From: Polyrhizophydium stewartii
Taxonomy: Eukaryota; Chytridiomycota; Chytridiomycetes; Rhizophydiales
DNA: 23,816 bases
Reading direction: 5' to 3'
Assembly (NCBI GenBank): GCA_027604665.1
Contig: JADGIZ010000131.1
Coordinates: forward strand, 1-23,816
Both the position numbers and the translations under genes were made by a program. Under the pieces are notes generated by a model. The model did not search any database. It was not told the DNA's origin and was given only the letters and a program-made list of their open reading frames with translations. Shown here in pieces: positions 1-7,034 of this stretch (its first letter is position 1; each line of letters opens with the position of its first letter).

Positions 1-143
1 CCGTGCGCCGGCGCGGACCCGCTCGCCGCGGGCCCGTGCCCGCCGAGCCCGCCCAGCGCAGCCATCGACGCCATGCCAAACGGATGCCGCGCCGCATCGT
101 CCAGGAACGACGGCGCGTACGATGGGTCCTGGTGCTGGTACAT
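1..143 (-). CDS. Unidentified protein, 5' exon only (runs off left edge)
   Basis: An ATG at 141-143 opens a minus-strand frame that stays open for 47 codons to the window edge. The predicted start reads MYQHQDPSYAPSFLDD and continues with Met/Ala/Gly-rich, then Gly/His/Ala/Ser-rich sequence. Third positions are mostly G or C, as in the neighbouring real genes. Upstream on the same strand is a CACACC-rich tract typical of a fungal 5' leader, and the AATGAA at the end of the next gene lies 150 nt away, so a tandem minus-strand gene fits the spacing. No domain is visible in so short a piece and I do not recognise the family. It could also be a chance open frame in GC-rich DNA. Confidence 0.4.
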   Translation of the reverse strand, partial: MYQHQDPSYAPSFLDDAARHPFGMASMAALGGLGGHGPAASGSAPAH

Positions 144-166
144 GTGCGTGCGTGGGGGTGTGGGTC

Positions 167-206
167 GGTGCGGTGGTGTGCGGTGGTGTGCGGTGGTGTG
201 CGGTGT
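167..206. repeat. 10-bp tandem repeat in a promoter
   Basis: The unit CGGTGGTGTG is repeated exactly three times at 171-200, with partial copies on both sides. On the minus strand this is a CA/CC-rich tract lying 25-65 nt upstream of the ATG at 143, between that start and the 3' end of the ankyrin gene. The rest of 144-292 is similarly GT-rich on the plus strand and holds no gene I can support. Confidence 0.85.
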
Positions 207-292
207 GGTGGAGGTGCGGTGCGGCTGCTGGTCGGGTGAGGTTGGTGCTGAGCGAGGAAGAGAAGGAGAAATTCCTTGCCTCGACTGCCGGC

Positions 293-298
293 TTCATT
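293..298 (-). terminator. AATGAA candidate poly(A) signal of ankyrin gene 1
   Basis: The hexamer AATGAA on the minus strand begins 30 nt after the TGA that ends at 329. It belongs to a set of six sense-strand copies found at gene 3' ends in this window. Confidence 0.6.
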
Positions 299-328
299 CT
301 CGATTGAGGAGCGAGGCACGCCCTTCAA

Positions 329-1831
329 TCACCAGTCCTCGGGCAGCAGCCCGCGCTCGACGGCGTACTCCTCAACATACGAGAACGCATCGTTCCACGT
401 CTGCATGTCGCGGCACTCGCTGAACCACCACTCCACCCCGTCGACGTTGCTGAGCAGCCACGCGGCGCACTCGGTCTTGTCGGCCCAGCAGGCGCTGGAC
501 AGCGCTGCCCTGGTGAACGGGGCCGTGCTGTGGCGGCGGACCCACTCGAGCGTCTCGACGTCCGCCCCACCCGCCGCGTCCATCGTGTTCGATCCAATCA
601 GTCCGCCATGGCCGCGCGCAACAAGCAGCTCGAGCATTGCAATGTCGCCCAGCGCCGCGGCCGCAGCAACCACATCCTCGGTGCACTCCTGCCCGAAATG
701 GTTTAGAATGTGCAGGACGACCTGCCAGTGCCCCTTCGAGGCGGCGCCCGCCATCGCAGACGCAGAAGAGATGCCTGGAACGGCGTCGTGGATGAGCTTG
801 ACAAGGTCGAGGCGCCCGGCACATGCCACAGAGTAGTAGTGCATTTCGGTGAAGCCGAGGCCGTAGTTGGCATACAGGAACTCGCCCGCCTCGAAATGGC
901 CCCGACGAATGGCGGCATCCATGGCCGACGCCGACGGCTGGCAGTCCGAGTGTCTCTTGAGCCACCGGAGAACTTGCATGTGGCCGTTGGCTGCCGCGCC
1001 GTCGACTGCGGCCGCAGAGCAGGTTGCCTCGCCGAGTGCGTGCAGATATTCGAGCGTCTCGAGATGGCCGGCCTCGGCCGCCCCGTCAAGAGCCCTGGTC
1101 GTGGTATGGGCATCCCATCGGTCACGCAGGTACTTGACAATCTCCAGATTGCCGCCCTTGGCCGCCTGGTCGATATCCGTCGGCAGCAGCGGGTCGCTCA
1201 CCTCCTCGAGCATGAAGCGGACGACTCCAAGATGGCCGCTCGCCGCGGCTGCTCCGGTGACGCCATCGGCCCACCTGTAGGGCCGTGCCCGCGAGTGGAT
1301 GTGCTCGAGGATATGCACATGGCCGAACCGTGCAGCGCACCGGGCGATCGATGGCCGATAGTCCTTGAGCTTGCGCCGCTCGACCACATCGACCAGAAGG
1401 TCCAGCGAGCCAGACTCGGCCGCAAGCCATCCCGGCCAGTCCGGGTTGCTCATGTCGACCTCCTCGAACCAGCCGTTTCGGGCAGCCGCATGCTGCAGCG
1501 CCTTGTGCAGCGCCCCGGCGCCTCGTGCCTTGATGCGGTCGTACATGGGCCGGCTGCGCAGCCCCCAGAACAGCTGGCTTGGCACGTCGTCGGGCACGGG
1601 CAGCTCGGTCATGTCGCCCTGCCAGTCGTGCTCAACGACTTCGCTCCAGAGCTGCAACTTCTGGGCCGGCGGCAGGGCGCTGAGCGCTGCACCCGACAGG
1701 CGGCCCGCAAGCAGGCGTGTGAAGGGGCTCGACCTGTCGATGCTCATGTCCTTCAGCTCCTGCGCAAGGCGGTCCCAGTACGAGGCGCCGAAAGGCAGGG
1801 CGTCACTGCGGTTGCGAGCAGGCGTCTCCAT
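329..1831 (-). CDS. F-box-like/ankyrin-repeat protein 1
   Basis: A single-exon protein of 500 residues with an ATG start at 1829-1831. Residues 18-105 match the N-terminal module of the ankyrin protein at 2999-4621: a WDR-x-ELK/EVQ helix, SPFT[RK], then DWQGD at 69-73 and a Y-x-R-x-KA helix. This resembles an F-box-like head but is divergent. From about residue 130 to 470 there are about ten degenerate ankyrin repeats of 30-35 residues, with GHL or GHM turns and an A(M/L)DxAA pattern. Ankyrin repeats bind other proteins, so a substrate-receptor role is inferred, not shown. No catalytic motif, signal peptide or membrane segment is seen. AATGAA follows the stop. The long plus-strand open frame across the same DNA is a GC-driven shadow. 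Confidence 0.85.
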   Translation of the reverse strand: METPARNRSDALPFGASYWDRLAQELKDMSIDRSSPFTRLLAGRLSGAALSALPPAQKLQLWSEVVEHDWQGDMTELPVPDDVPSQLFWGLRSRPMYDRIKARGAGALHKALQHAAARNGWFEEVDMSNPDWPGWLAAESGSLDLLVDVVERRKLKDYRPSIARCAARFGHVHILEHIHSRARPYRWADGVTGAAAASGHLGVVRFMLEEVSDPLLPTDIDQAAKGGNLEIVKYLRDRWDAHTTTRALDGAAEAGHLETLEYLHALGEATCSAAAVDGAAANGHMQVLRWLKRHSDCQPSASAMDAAIRRGHFEAGEFLYANYGLGFTEMHYYSVACAGRLDLVKLIHDAVPGISSASAMAGAASKGHWQVVLHILNHFGQECTEDVVAAAAALGDIAMLELLVARGHGGLIGSNTMDAAGGADVETLEWVRRHSTAPFTRAALSSACWADKTECAAWLLSNVDGVEWWFSECRDMQTWNDAFSYVEEYAVERGLLPEDW

Positions 1832-2173
1832 CCATCGGAAAGTGCAACCACAAAATGAACACGAGCTGGTTCCTCAGCTGCATGAGGATGGACTTGCACC
1901 GCTTGCATTGTTTCCAATCCTGTGGACTCGAGTGCGAGTGCCCACATGATACAGCACGGGCGAGCCATGTGCTGGCCGCCGAGGCAGCACAACCCGACTG
2001 CGCGGCCGACTCGATCCCAGCTTCCAGCCCAGCACACACCCGCAGGCGGAAGGCACACCTTGCTCGCAGGCAAACTCATTGAACAAGCTGCGCATCGTGC
2101 GCCGCCGTGATCCGATGCAGCCCATATACACTCTGCGATCCATCCGACATCGCCACAAGTGCCGCTTGCGCCG
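1832..2173 (-). promoter_or_regulatory. Intergenic region upstream of ankyrin gene 1
   Basis: These 342 nt separate the stop of ankyrin gene 2 from the start of ankyrin gene 1. They contain a TATA-like GTATATG on the minus strand at 2123-2129, about 290 nt before the ATG, and an AATGAG at 2075-2080 that could serve the upstream gene. No open frame here looks like a gene, and no CCAAT box stands out. Confidence 0.4.
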
Positions 2174-2980
2174 TCACTGCCCGGTCGATGTCTGCAGATT
2201 CGAGTCGATCCACTCAACCAGCTGTCGCCGTCCCGCCGTCACCGCAGCTTCGCGCACGAGCCGCGACTGCCGAGCATCGAGCATCTGCACAAGCATCTGC
2301 ACGATCTCGATGTTGCCTCTCGCGCCGGCTTTCTGAGCCGCCTCGTCGCAGGCAGCATGGCCCGACTCGACAAGCATCTTCGTGAGCGGCACATTCTCGT
2401 TGAATATGGCAGGATGGAGGCACTTGCACTTGCAGCTGCCACGCGCGATGCCCTCGTGCAGATATGAAACGACTTGTGGGTTGCAACGCTTCGCCGCGTG
2501 GTCAAGTGCGACGTCAAGCTTGCACTCGGGCCGGTTCTCGAGCAGGAATCGCACAAACGAGGCACTCCTGGAAGTGACTGCCTCCCAAAGAGCCTTGTTC
2601 GTGCAGCCCTCGGTGCGGTTGGCGTGCAGGACGCGAGCGACATTGAGGTGGCGATCCTCGATGGCGCCATCCATGGCATCGGTCGTGCAGCCAAAGCCAT
2701 GTGAGTGCAGGAACTTGACGACGCCGAGATGGCCGTTGCGTGCGGCGCTGTCCATGGCGCTGGCTGTGAAGCGGAAGCCGCGTGCATGCAGCTCCTTGAC
2801 CAGGGCAAGCTTGCCGCACCTCGTGAGTGTGTCGACGGCTTGTGCCTCGAACGGCCTGCCGCGAGATTGCAGCGCAACATCGAGCATCGTCACGGGTCGT
2901 TGCGATGCCGCCTCTGCCGTCGGCGGCTCATCCGAGTCAGATCCGTCGTCGAGCAGCGACAGAGGCCAGATGAGCTTCAT
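2174..2980 (-). CDS. Ankyrin-repeat ORF lacking the N-terminal module (possible 3' exon)
   Basis: An open frame of 268 residues starting at an ATG (2978-2980). Residues 45-260 form about six degenerate ankyrin repeats with the same AMDxAARNGHLxVVKFLH style as the neighbours. It lacks the F-box-like/DWQGD head of its two paralogues, and its first 40 residues are acidic and Ser/Pro-rich. Its start lies 18 nt after the stop of the next gene upstream, in the same frame, with two TGA codons between. A candidate intron at 2914-3003 would fuse the two. The ATG also overlaps an AATGAA hexamer, so it may not be a true start. The alternatives are a separate short gene, or the broken tail of a formerly longer gene. 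No AATGAA follows its own stop. Confidence 0.5.
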   Translation of the reverse strand: MKLIWPLSLLDDGSDSDEPPTAEAASQRPVTMLDVALQSRGRPFEAQAVDTLTRCGKLALVKELHARGFRFTASAMDSAARNGHLGVVKFLHSHGFGCTTDAMDGAIEDRHLNVARVLHANRTEGCTNKALWEAVTSRSASFVRFLLENRPECKLDVALDHAAKRCNPQVVSYLHEGIARGSCKCKCLHPAIFNENVPLTKMLVESGHAACDEAAQKAGARGNIEIVQMLVQMLDARQSRLVREAAVTAGRRQLVEWIDSNLQTSTGQ

Positions 2981-3003
2981 TCGACGTCAGATCGATGCTC
3001 AAC
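2914..3003 (-). other. Candidate intron joining two ankyrin ORFs
   Basis: On the minus strand this 90-nt stretch begins GTTGAG, has CTGAC at 2936-2940 with its A 23 nt from the end, and ends GGCAG. It is phase 1 on both sides, so removal keeps the frame and deletes two in-frame TGA codons, giving one protein of about 785 residues. The donor is weaker than most in the window. The AATGAA at 2976-2981 lies inside it. Confidence 0.4.
2976..2981 (-). terminator. AATGAA candidate poly(A) signal of ankyrin gene 3
   Basis: Sense-strand AATGAA beginning 17 nt after the stop that ends at 2999. It overlaps the ATG of the downstream open frame, so it competes with reading that ATG as a start. Confidence 0.5.
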
Positions 3004-4621
3004 CGAACAACTCCGAGGGCTTGTTGTCTTGAGCAGCCCTTGAGTTGATCTCGCGGCGGATGCAAGCGCTCATGACGTCCTGCTTGCGATCTGGGATGTC
3101 GGCTTGCACAACAGCCTCGAGTGCGGCGTCAAAGTCCCACGCGATGCTCTTCTTGGACAGAAGGCTGAGAAACGTCTTGGTGTCGCCTGCTCGGATCGCC
3201 GCTTCGAGATCCTGCTGCCCAACGATGACACCGTGGCGCACACGCCACCACTCGAGCAGCGCGTCGTCGCCATGCTGGATCGTCGCGTCAACAAGCAACG
3301 GCTGCTTGCTGGTGTCGCGCGAAATGATCCAGCTCATGATCTCGGTGTTGCTGTAGTCCACCGCTTCCTTGGCCGACAGGTCTGTGAACGGCATGCCACG
3401 CTCGTACGCCTGCTTGAGCACCGCGTTGTGAGGATGGTCCCAGGCGTCTTCGAGATCTCCCTCTTGCAGCTCTACCTGGAAGCGTTCGCAAGCCCAATCA
3501 AGCACGTCAATCTTGCCCTTTCCGGCAATATGCTTGAGAAGAGGCCTTGGCTTGATCAAGCCGCGCGCGTCGAGCCACTCGATCACACGGATGTCCGACG
3601 CGACTGGATCACGATATGGAGAGTGCTGGTCCAGGATGCCCGGGAACATGATGCACAGGAACTCGGCCATCTCCAGGTTGTTGTTTACGAGTGCAAAGTG
3701 AATTGCCTGCGTGTCGCACACGTCGCAGACATTGTCGACGAGCCAGCGCACAATGTGCATGTGGTTCCCCTGAGCCGCTCTATAAGTTGCCGCCGAATTG
3801 ACGCACTTTGGGCGGTGCTTGCGGAGCCAGACGACGAGATCGAGGTTGCCAGTTTCTGCGGCATATTGTCCGATCGTGGGGCTCCACCGCTGGTCCAGCA
3901 TGCGCTTATGGAGGAACTGAACGCAGTCAAGGTGACCATTGTGCGACGCGTAGCATGCAAGAGTCTTACTCGGCCGGACGATCTTGCGGACGTCGAGAAG
4001 CTCGCGCAGAAGCTCGACATCGCCCTCGAGCGCCGCACATTCGGCCAGTTGCTCTGGCTTGCCAAAGTCGAGCATGTCCGTCCATCCATTGCGGATGGCA
4101 ACACAACCCAAGTCCTCGCGGTCACAAACAGCCTTGAGGCGTGAATAGAATGCGCGAGTGCGGATGTTGGGAAACCATGTTGAGTACCCGCGAGGCGGAA
4201 GCAGGGCGAGGTCGCCTTGCCAGTCGGCGTCGGCGGCTTCCTGCCATGCTTGCAGTTGCTGCTGCTTGGACAGTCCGTTCAGCTCGGCTCTGAGCAGCAG
4301 CCCGTTGACGAACTTGGTGAACGGGCTGGCGGCGGCGAGGATCATGTGCTGGACCTCGGCCGGCATGCGGTCCCACTCGTTGGTTGCAGAGGGCCGGAAA
4401 CCGTTGATGCGGCGGTATGGCGCAGGTGCAGCGGGAGGTGCAGCCGCAGCAGGCTCGAGCTGCGGCGCAGCGACGCCTGCCGCGAGGTGGTCGGTGTCGG
4501 CGGTGAGGCGGGCGGCGTGCTGCGCGGTGCGCTGCTGCTCGAGGGCGTCGATGCGGGCGAGCACGGCGGCGAGGGCCGCGACGGCTGCGGGGTTGGTGGG
4601 GACGACCTTTTGGGTGGGCAT
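2999..4621 (-). CDS. Coiled-coil/F-box-like/ankyrin-repeat protein 3
   Basis: 540 residues from the first in-frame ATG (4619-4621). The frame is open further upstream but only from a GTG, so I reject the longer form. Residues 14-40 form a short amphipathic helix (leucine-zipper-like, with ARIDALEQQR), followed by an Ala/Pro linker. Residues 83-112 look F-box-like (WDRMPAEVQHMIL, then SPFTKFVNG), and DWQGD is at 133-137. From about 170 onward come degenerate ankyrin repeats (GHLDCVQFLH, GNLDLVVWL, NNLEMAEFL). The head matches the gene at 329-1831, so the two are paralogues. A protein-binding, possibly ubiquitin-ligase adaptor, role is inferred from architecture only. The protein may continue into the downstream open frame through the candidate intron at 2914-3003. 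Confidence 0.82.
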   Translation of the reverse strand: MPTQKVVPTNPAAVAALAAVLARIDALEQQRTAQHAARLTADTDHLAAGVAAPQLEPAAAAPPAAPAPYRRINGFRPSATNEWDRMPAEVQHMILAAASPFTKFVNGLLLRAELNGLSKQQQLQAWQEAADADWQGDLALLPPRGYSTWFPNIRTRAFYSRLKAVCDREDLGCVAIRNGWTDMLDFGKPEQLAECAALEGDVELLRELLDVRKIVRPSKTLACYASHNGHLDCVQFLHKRMLDQRWSPTIGQYAAETGNLDLVVWLRKHRPKCVNSAATYRAAQGNHMHIVRWLVDNVCDVCDTQAIHFALVNNNLEMAEFLCIMFPGILDQHSPYRDPVASDIRVIEWLDARGLIKPRPLLKHIAGKGKIDVLDWACERFQVELQEGDLEDAWDHPHNAVLKQAYERGMPFTDLSAKEAVDYSNTEIMSWIISRDTSKQPLLVDATIQHGDDALLEWWRVRHGVIVGQQDLEAAIRAGDTKTFLSLLSKKSIAWDFDAALEAVVQADIPDRKQDVMSACIRREINSRAAQDNKPSELFG

Positions 4622-4964
4622 GCAAGGAGGCGTGCTGCTGGACCGGGGGCTGCTGGCTGGGTCGTGGACAAGGCGAGCGGTGTCTGGTCGGGGTTGGATT
4701 TGGCGGGCACCTGAAGACGAGCGAGATCGTGGCACTCGGCGCTCTCAAACCCGCCAGAAGCATCGTGCCGAGTGAGATCTGGACATGGCTGTAGAACGCG
4801 TGAAGTGATACAGACTACACCGGCCGGTGCGTTTATGGATACAGAGAGTTGATGAGCTTGACCGGGGAGCGGCGCTCACCCGCCATCCAGGAAGTGTAAG
4901 GTCGGAAACACCAAAGCAGACGACAACCAGATTCATTGATGCTCAACCGGCACGCCTCTGCTCC
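4622..4964 (-). promoter_or_regulatory. Promoter region of ankyrin gene 3, with 12-bp palindrome
   Basis: 343 nt without a gene. It contains the perfect palindrome CACCGGCCGGTG at 4818-4829, about 200 nt before the ATG, and beside it an AT-rich CATAAAC on the minus strand. The palindrome includes the CGG/CCG half-sites used by fungal Zn2Cys6 factors. The far end carries the 3' trailer of the dehydrogenase gene, including its AATGAA. Confidence 0.4.
4932..4937 (-). terminator. AATGAA candidate poly(A) signal of the dehydrogenase gene
   Basis: Sense-strand AATGAA 27 nt after the TAA that ends at 4965. Confidence 0.6.
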
Positions 4965-5945
4965 TTACAGATCTGCAGCCGCCCACGACCAGTCGGCGCG
5001 ATAGTGCTTCTGCAGCACATCCTGTGCCCACTCCCACGTCCTGGCCGCCAGCCCCTCGTCCTTTGCTGTCTCGTGCACCTCGGCAAGCTGCGCAAACGGC
5101 ACAAAGTACCTGCCGCGGTACTGCTTCTCGGCCACCTCTGGATCTGCTGCGACGTACAGCTGCGTCAGCGCACCCTTTTCGGCGCTGATGGGCTTGCCGC
5201 CCTTGAGAAGCTGGTCCGCAATGGCCGCGGGCGTGAGCACGTCGTTGTGGCGGAACAGCTCTGTCTCGACAACTCCCGGATGCACAGCGTTGACGAGCAC
5301 GTTCTTGACTCCGGCGGCCTCGAAATGCTTCTGCAGCTGCGTCGTGAACAGCACGTTGGCCAGCTTGGTCTCGCAGTACCGCGCATTCGTGTCGAACGAC
5401 GCCTCGTCATTGAGTTTGGCAAAGTCAATGCCGTGCGGGCCGACAAACTCGTGGGCATAGCTCGACACGTTGACGATGCGCGGCATGGCGGCACGCTTGA
5501 TGGCCGGCAGCAGCCGCACGGTGAACACCGTCGTCGCAAAGTGGTTGACGGCAAAGGTCGACTCGATGCCCTGGGCTGACAGCGCGAACGGCGCATCCAT
5601 GATGCCGGCGTTGTTGACGAGGATGTCGAGCGGCAGCCCGCGGGCGACGAACTTGTCTGCCGCGGCCTCGACAGTTTGCAGGTCGAGCAAGTCGGCGAGC
5701 AGCAGCTCGACCTTTGACGATCCGGTCTCGCGCTTGATCTCATCTACGACCGCCTGCGTCTTGGCCTCGGAGCGGCCGACGAGGAACACATGCGCACCCT
5801 TGCGCGCGAGCTCGAGCGCCGTGACCTTTCCGAGGCCTGCCGATGCACCGGTGACAATGGCCACCCTGCCTGCGAGCGAAGGGATCTTGTGGACGCCCCA
5901 ATCAGGCTCCGTTGTTGACTGTCGGAAGAGCGATTCGCGAGCCAT
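4965..5945 (-). CDS. Short-chain dehydrogenase/reductase (retinol dehydrogenase/WWOX-like)
   Basis: A single-exon enzyme of 326 residues, the usual length for this SDR branch. The Rossmann signature TGASAGLG is at 32-39, the acidic/adenine-ring LLLAD at 81-85, NNAG at 111-114, the catalytic serine region NVSS at 159-162, and the catalytic Tyr190-x-x-x-Lys194 in YCETKLAN. HPGVVET follows at 222-228. GRS at 57-59 after the second strand suggests NADP(H) over NAD(H). The family reduces or oxidises small alcohols and carbonyls (retinoid-, steroid- or xenobiotic-type substrates); the substrate here is unknown. No membrane anchor is evident. It shares its strand with the large gene upstream, but the 331-nt gap carries its own TATA-like box, so it is an independent gene. 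Confidence 0.93.
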   Translation of the reverse strand: MARESLFRQSTTEPDWGVHKIPSLAGRVAIVTGASAGLGKVTALELARKGAHVFLVGRSEAKTQAVVDEIKRETGSSKVELLLADLLDLQTVEAAADKFVARGLPLDILVNNAGIMDAPFALSAQGIESTFAVNHFATTVFTVRLLPAIKRAAMPRIVNVSSYAHEFVGPHGIDFAKLNDEASFDTNARYCETKLANVLFTTQLQKHFEAAGVKNVLVNAVHPGVVETELFRHNDVLTPAAIADQLLKGGKPISAEKGALTQLYVAADPEVAEKQYRGRYFVPFAQLAEVHETAKDEGLAARTWEWAQDVLQKHYRADWSWAAADL

Positions 5946-6022
5946 TTCCTTGTGTAGCTACTGGTGTTGTGTTTGCTGCTGCTGCTGACGCTGGCTTTGA
6001 CAATCCACCCGACGGGCAGGCT

Positions 6023-6028
6023 CTTATA
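6023..6028 (-). promoter_or_regulatory. TATA-like box of the dehydrogenase gene
   Basis: TATAAG in the context CTATAAGAG, 78 nt upstream of the ATG, is one of very few AT-rich clusters in the region. Confidence 0.5.
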
Positions 6029-6053
6029 GGAGAGTGGCTCGGCCGAGGCCGTA

Positions 6054-6061
6054 GCGGGAAA
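6054..6061 (-). promoter_or_regulatory. E2F-like site TTTCCCGC
   Basis: An exact match to the E2F consensus TTTSSCGC, 25 nt upstream of the TATA-like box. Other copies in the window are at 17011-17018, 18038-18045 and 23630-23637. Confidence 0.4.
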
Positions 6062-6064
6062 TTT

Positions 6065-6082
6065 GGGATTGGGATTGGGATT
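6065..6082. repeat. Triple hexamer (GGGATT)3
   Basis: Three exact GGGATT units in the dehydrogenase promoter. It has three GGG runs, one short of an intramolecular G-quadruplex. It is too short to be telomeric. Confidence 0.8.
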
Positions 6083-6275
6083 GCCACGGTTTCGGCCGCC
6101 GCCTCGGCAGAAGCCACGGCATCGATTGAGCTGCATGCACGTGCGGTTTGAATGCGTCTCGGCGCACTGACCCGCAGACAGCCGCAGCTGGCTCGACTCG
6201 GGCGAGACTCGGTCAGACACAGCGCATTGGGCAGGTCAAGCAGGGCACGCTGCTGGAACCCAATACGATCCGAGC

Positions 6276-6281
6276 TTCATT
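6276..6281 (-). terminator. AATGAA overlapping the Furry-like stop codon
   Basis: The last sense codon AAA, the TGA stop and the next A together spell AATGAA, so the candidate poly(A) signal overlaps the stop. Confidence 0.5.
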
Positions 6282-7034
6282 TGGCTGAGACGAAGCCGCT
6301 GTTAGCAGTGCCAGCGGACTTTGCAACCTCGTCCAGTATGCTGGCGAGCTCCAACACCCGCCCGTGCAATGCCTGCAGCCGCCGTCCAAGCTGCTCGGCC
6401 GCCGCCGCCGCCAGCGCTCCGCTGGTCGCCTCGTCGACGGCTTGTCGCGCCACGATGCACTCGGCCGCGGCGCGGTTGAAGGCCTGGACGGCCCGCCACC
6501 GCCGTTCAAGGAAGAGAGTCGTTGCCCCTGCAGATGCCTGCTCCTGCTTCTCAAGCTCTTGCTGCGCGGCTCGAAGCGCCTCTGCAACGCCTGCCCCGGC
6601 CCACACCGGCACAAACGCATCAGGCCCGAACCGCGACGCTCGCGCCGCCGCCACCTGCTGCTCCAAGCCTGCTCCTCGAGGATCAACGCCCAACGCAGGC
6701 AGCGTCTGCTCCACGAGGTCGATAAAGTCTGCCTGCAGCTGTGCACACAGCTCAACCGACGACGCAAAGATCGTCAGCGCGCCAGCCAGGTCCGTCGGCT
6801 GCAGGTGGGAGTCCGACGGCAGCGAGTATGCGCTGGCAACACGCCGATGCTGCGTGTGCGGAGTCGGCGGCTGCGTCGGCGCCTGCATCTGAGTCGCCGG
6901 CCGCTGGCGCAGTGTCGGGGACCGCGATCCAGCAAGGCGGCCTGCCAAAGATCCAACGCCGGCGGACCGCGCGCGGTGCGGCACGAGGCTGCGGAGCCCC
7001 TCGGGCACATACGGAACGATGAGCCCCGACACAT
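6277..7034 (-). CDS. Terminal exon of the Furry-like gene
   Basis: Part of the gene at 6277-17684, listed because the exon looks like a separate gene of about 251 codons. It has no in-frame ATG near its start, only GTG. Immediately upstream is a complete acceptor: GCTAAC, then GCGCAG at 7035-7040. A donor GTGCGC at 7094 splits the preceding frame in phase 1, and joining gives ELCID-VSGLI without a shift. It encodes a basic linker followed by a mostly helical Ala/Gln/Glu-rich tail (3329-3579). I cannot confirm homology of this tail to other family members. Confidence 0.72.

Larger units (their letters stand above)
5946..6276 (-). promoter_or_regulatory. Promoter of the dehydrogenase gene and 3' flank of the Furry-like gene
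   Basis: 331 nt without a gene. Reading toward the dehydrogenase start, it holds a (GGGATT)3 hexamer run (on the plus strand), an E2F-like TTTCCCGC at 6054-6061, TATAAG at 6023-6028 (78 nt before the ATG), and a purine-rich leader ending AAGGAA next to the ATG. The order E2F-like site then TATA then start is that of a compact promoter. Confidence 0.55.

Noticed and set aside
710..1858. 382-codon plus-strand open frame opposite ankyrin gene 1
   Set aside because: No family features; antisense shadow of the ankyrin repeats. The same holds for the frame at 3104-4144.
4622..4735. Longer N-terminus for ankyrin protein 3 from 4735
   Set aside because: It would start at GTG and be Ser/Pro/Arg-rich without ATG. 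The ATG at 4621 gives a sensible coiled-coil start.
2990..4951. Shared CGGTTGAGCATC after the stops of ankyrin gene 3 and the dehydrogenase
   Set aside because: A 12-base match between two sites in 24 kb is expected many times by chance, and one copy overlaps coding sequence.
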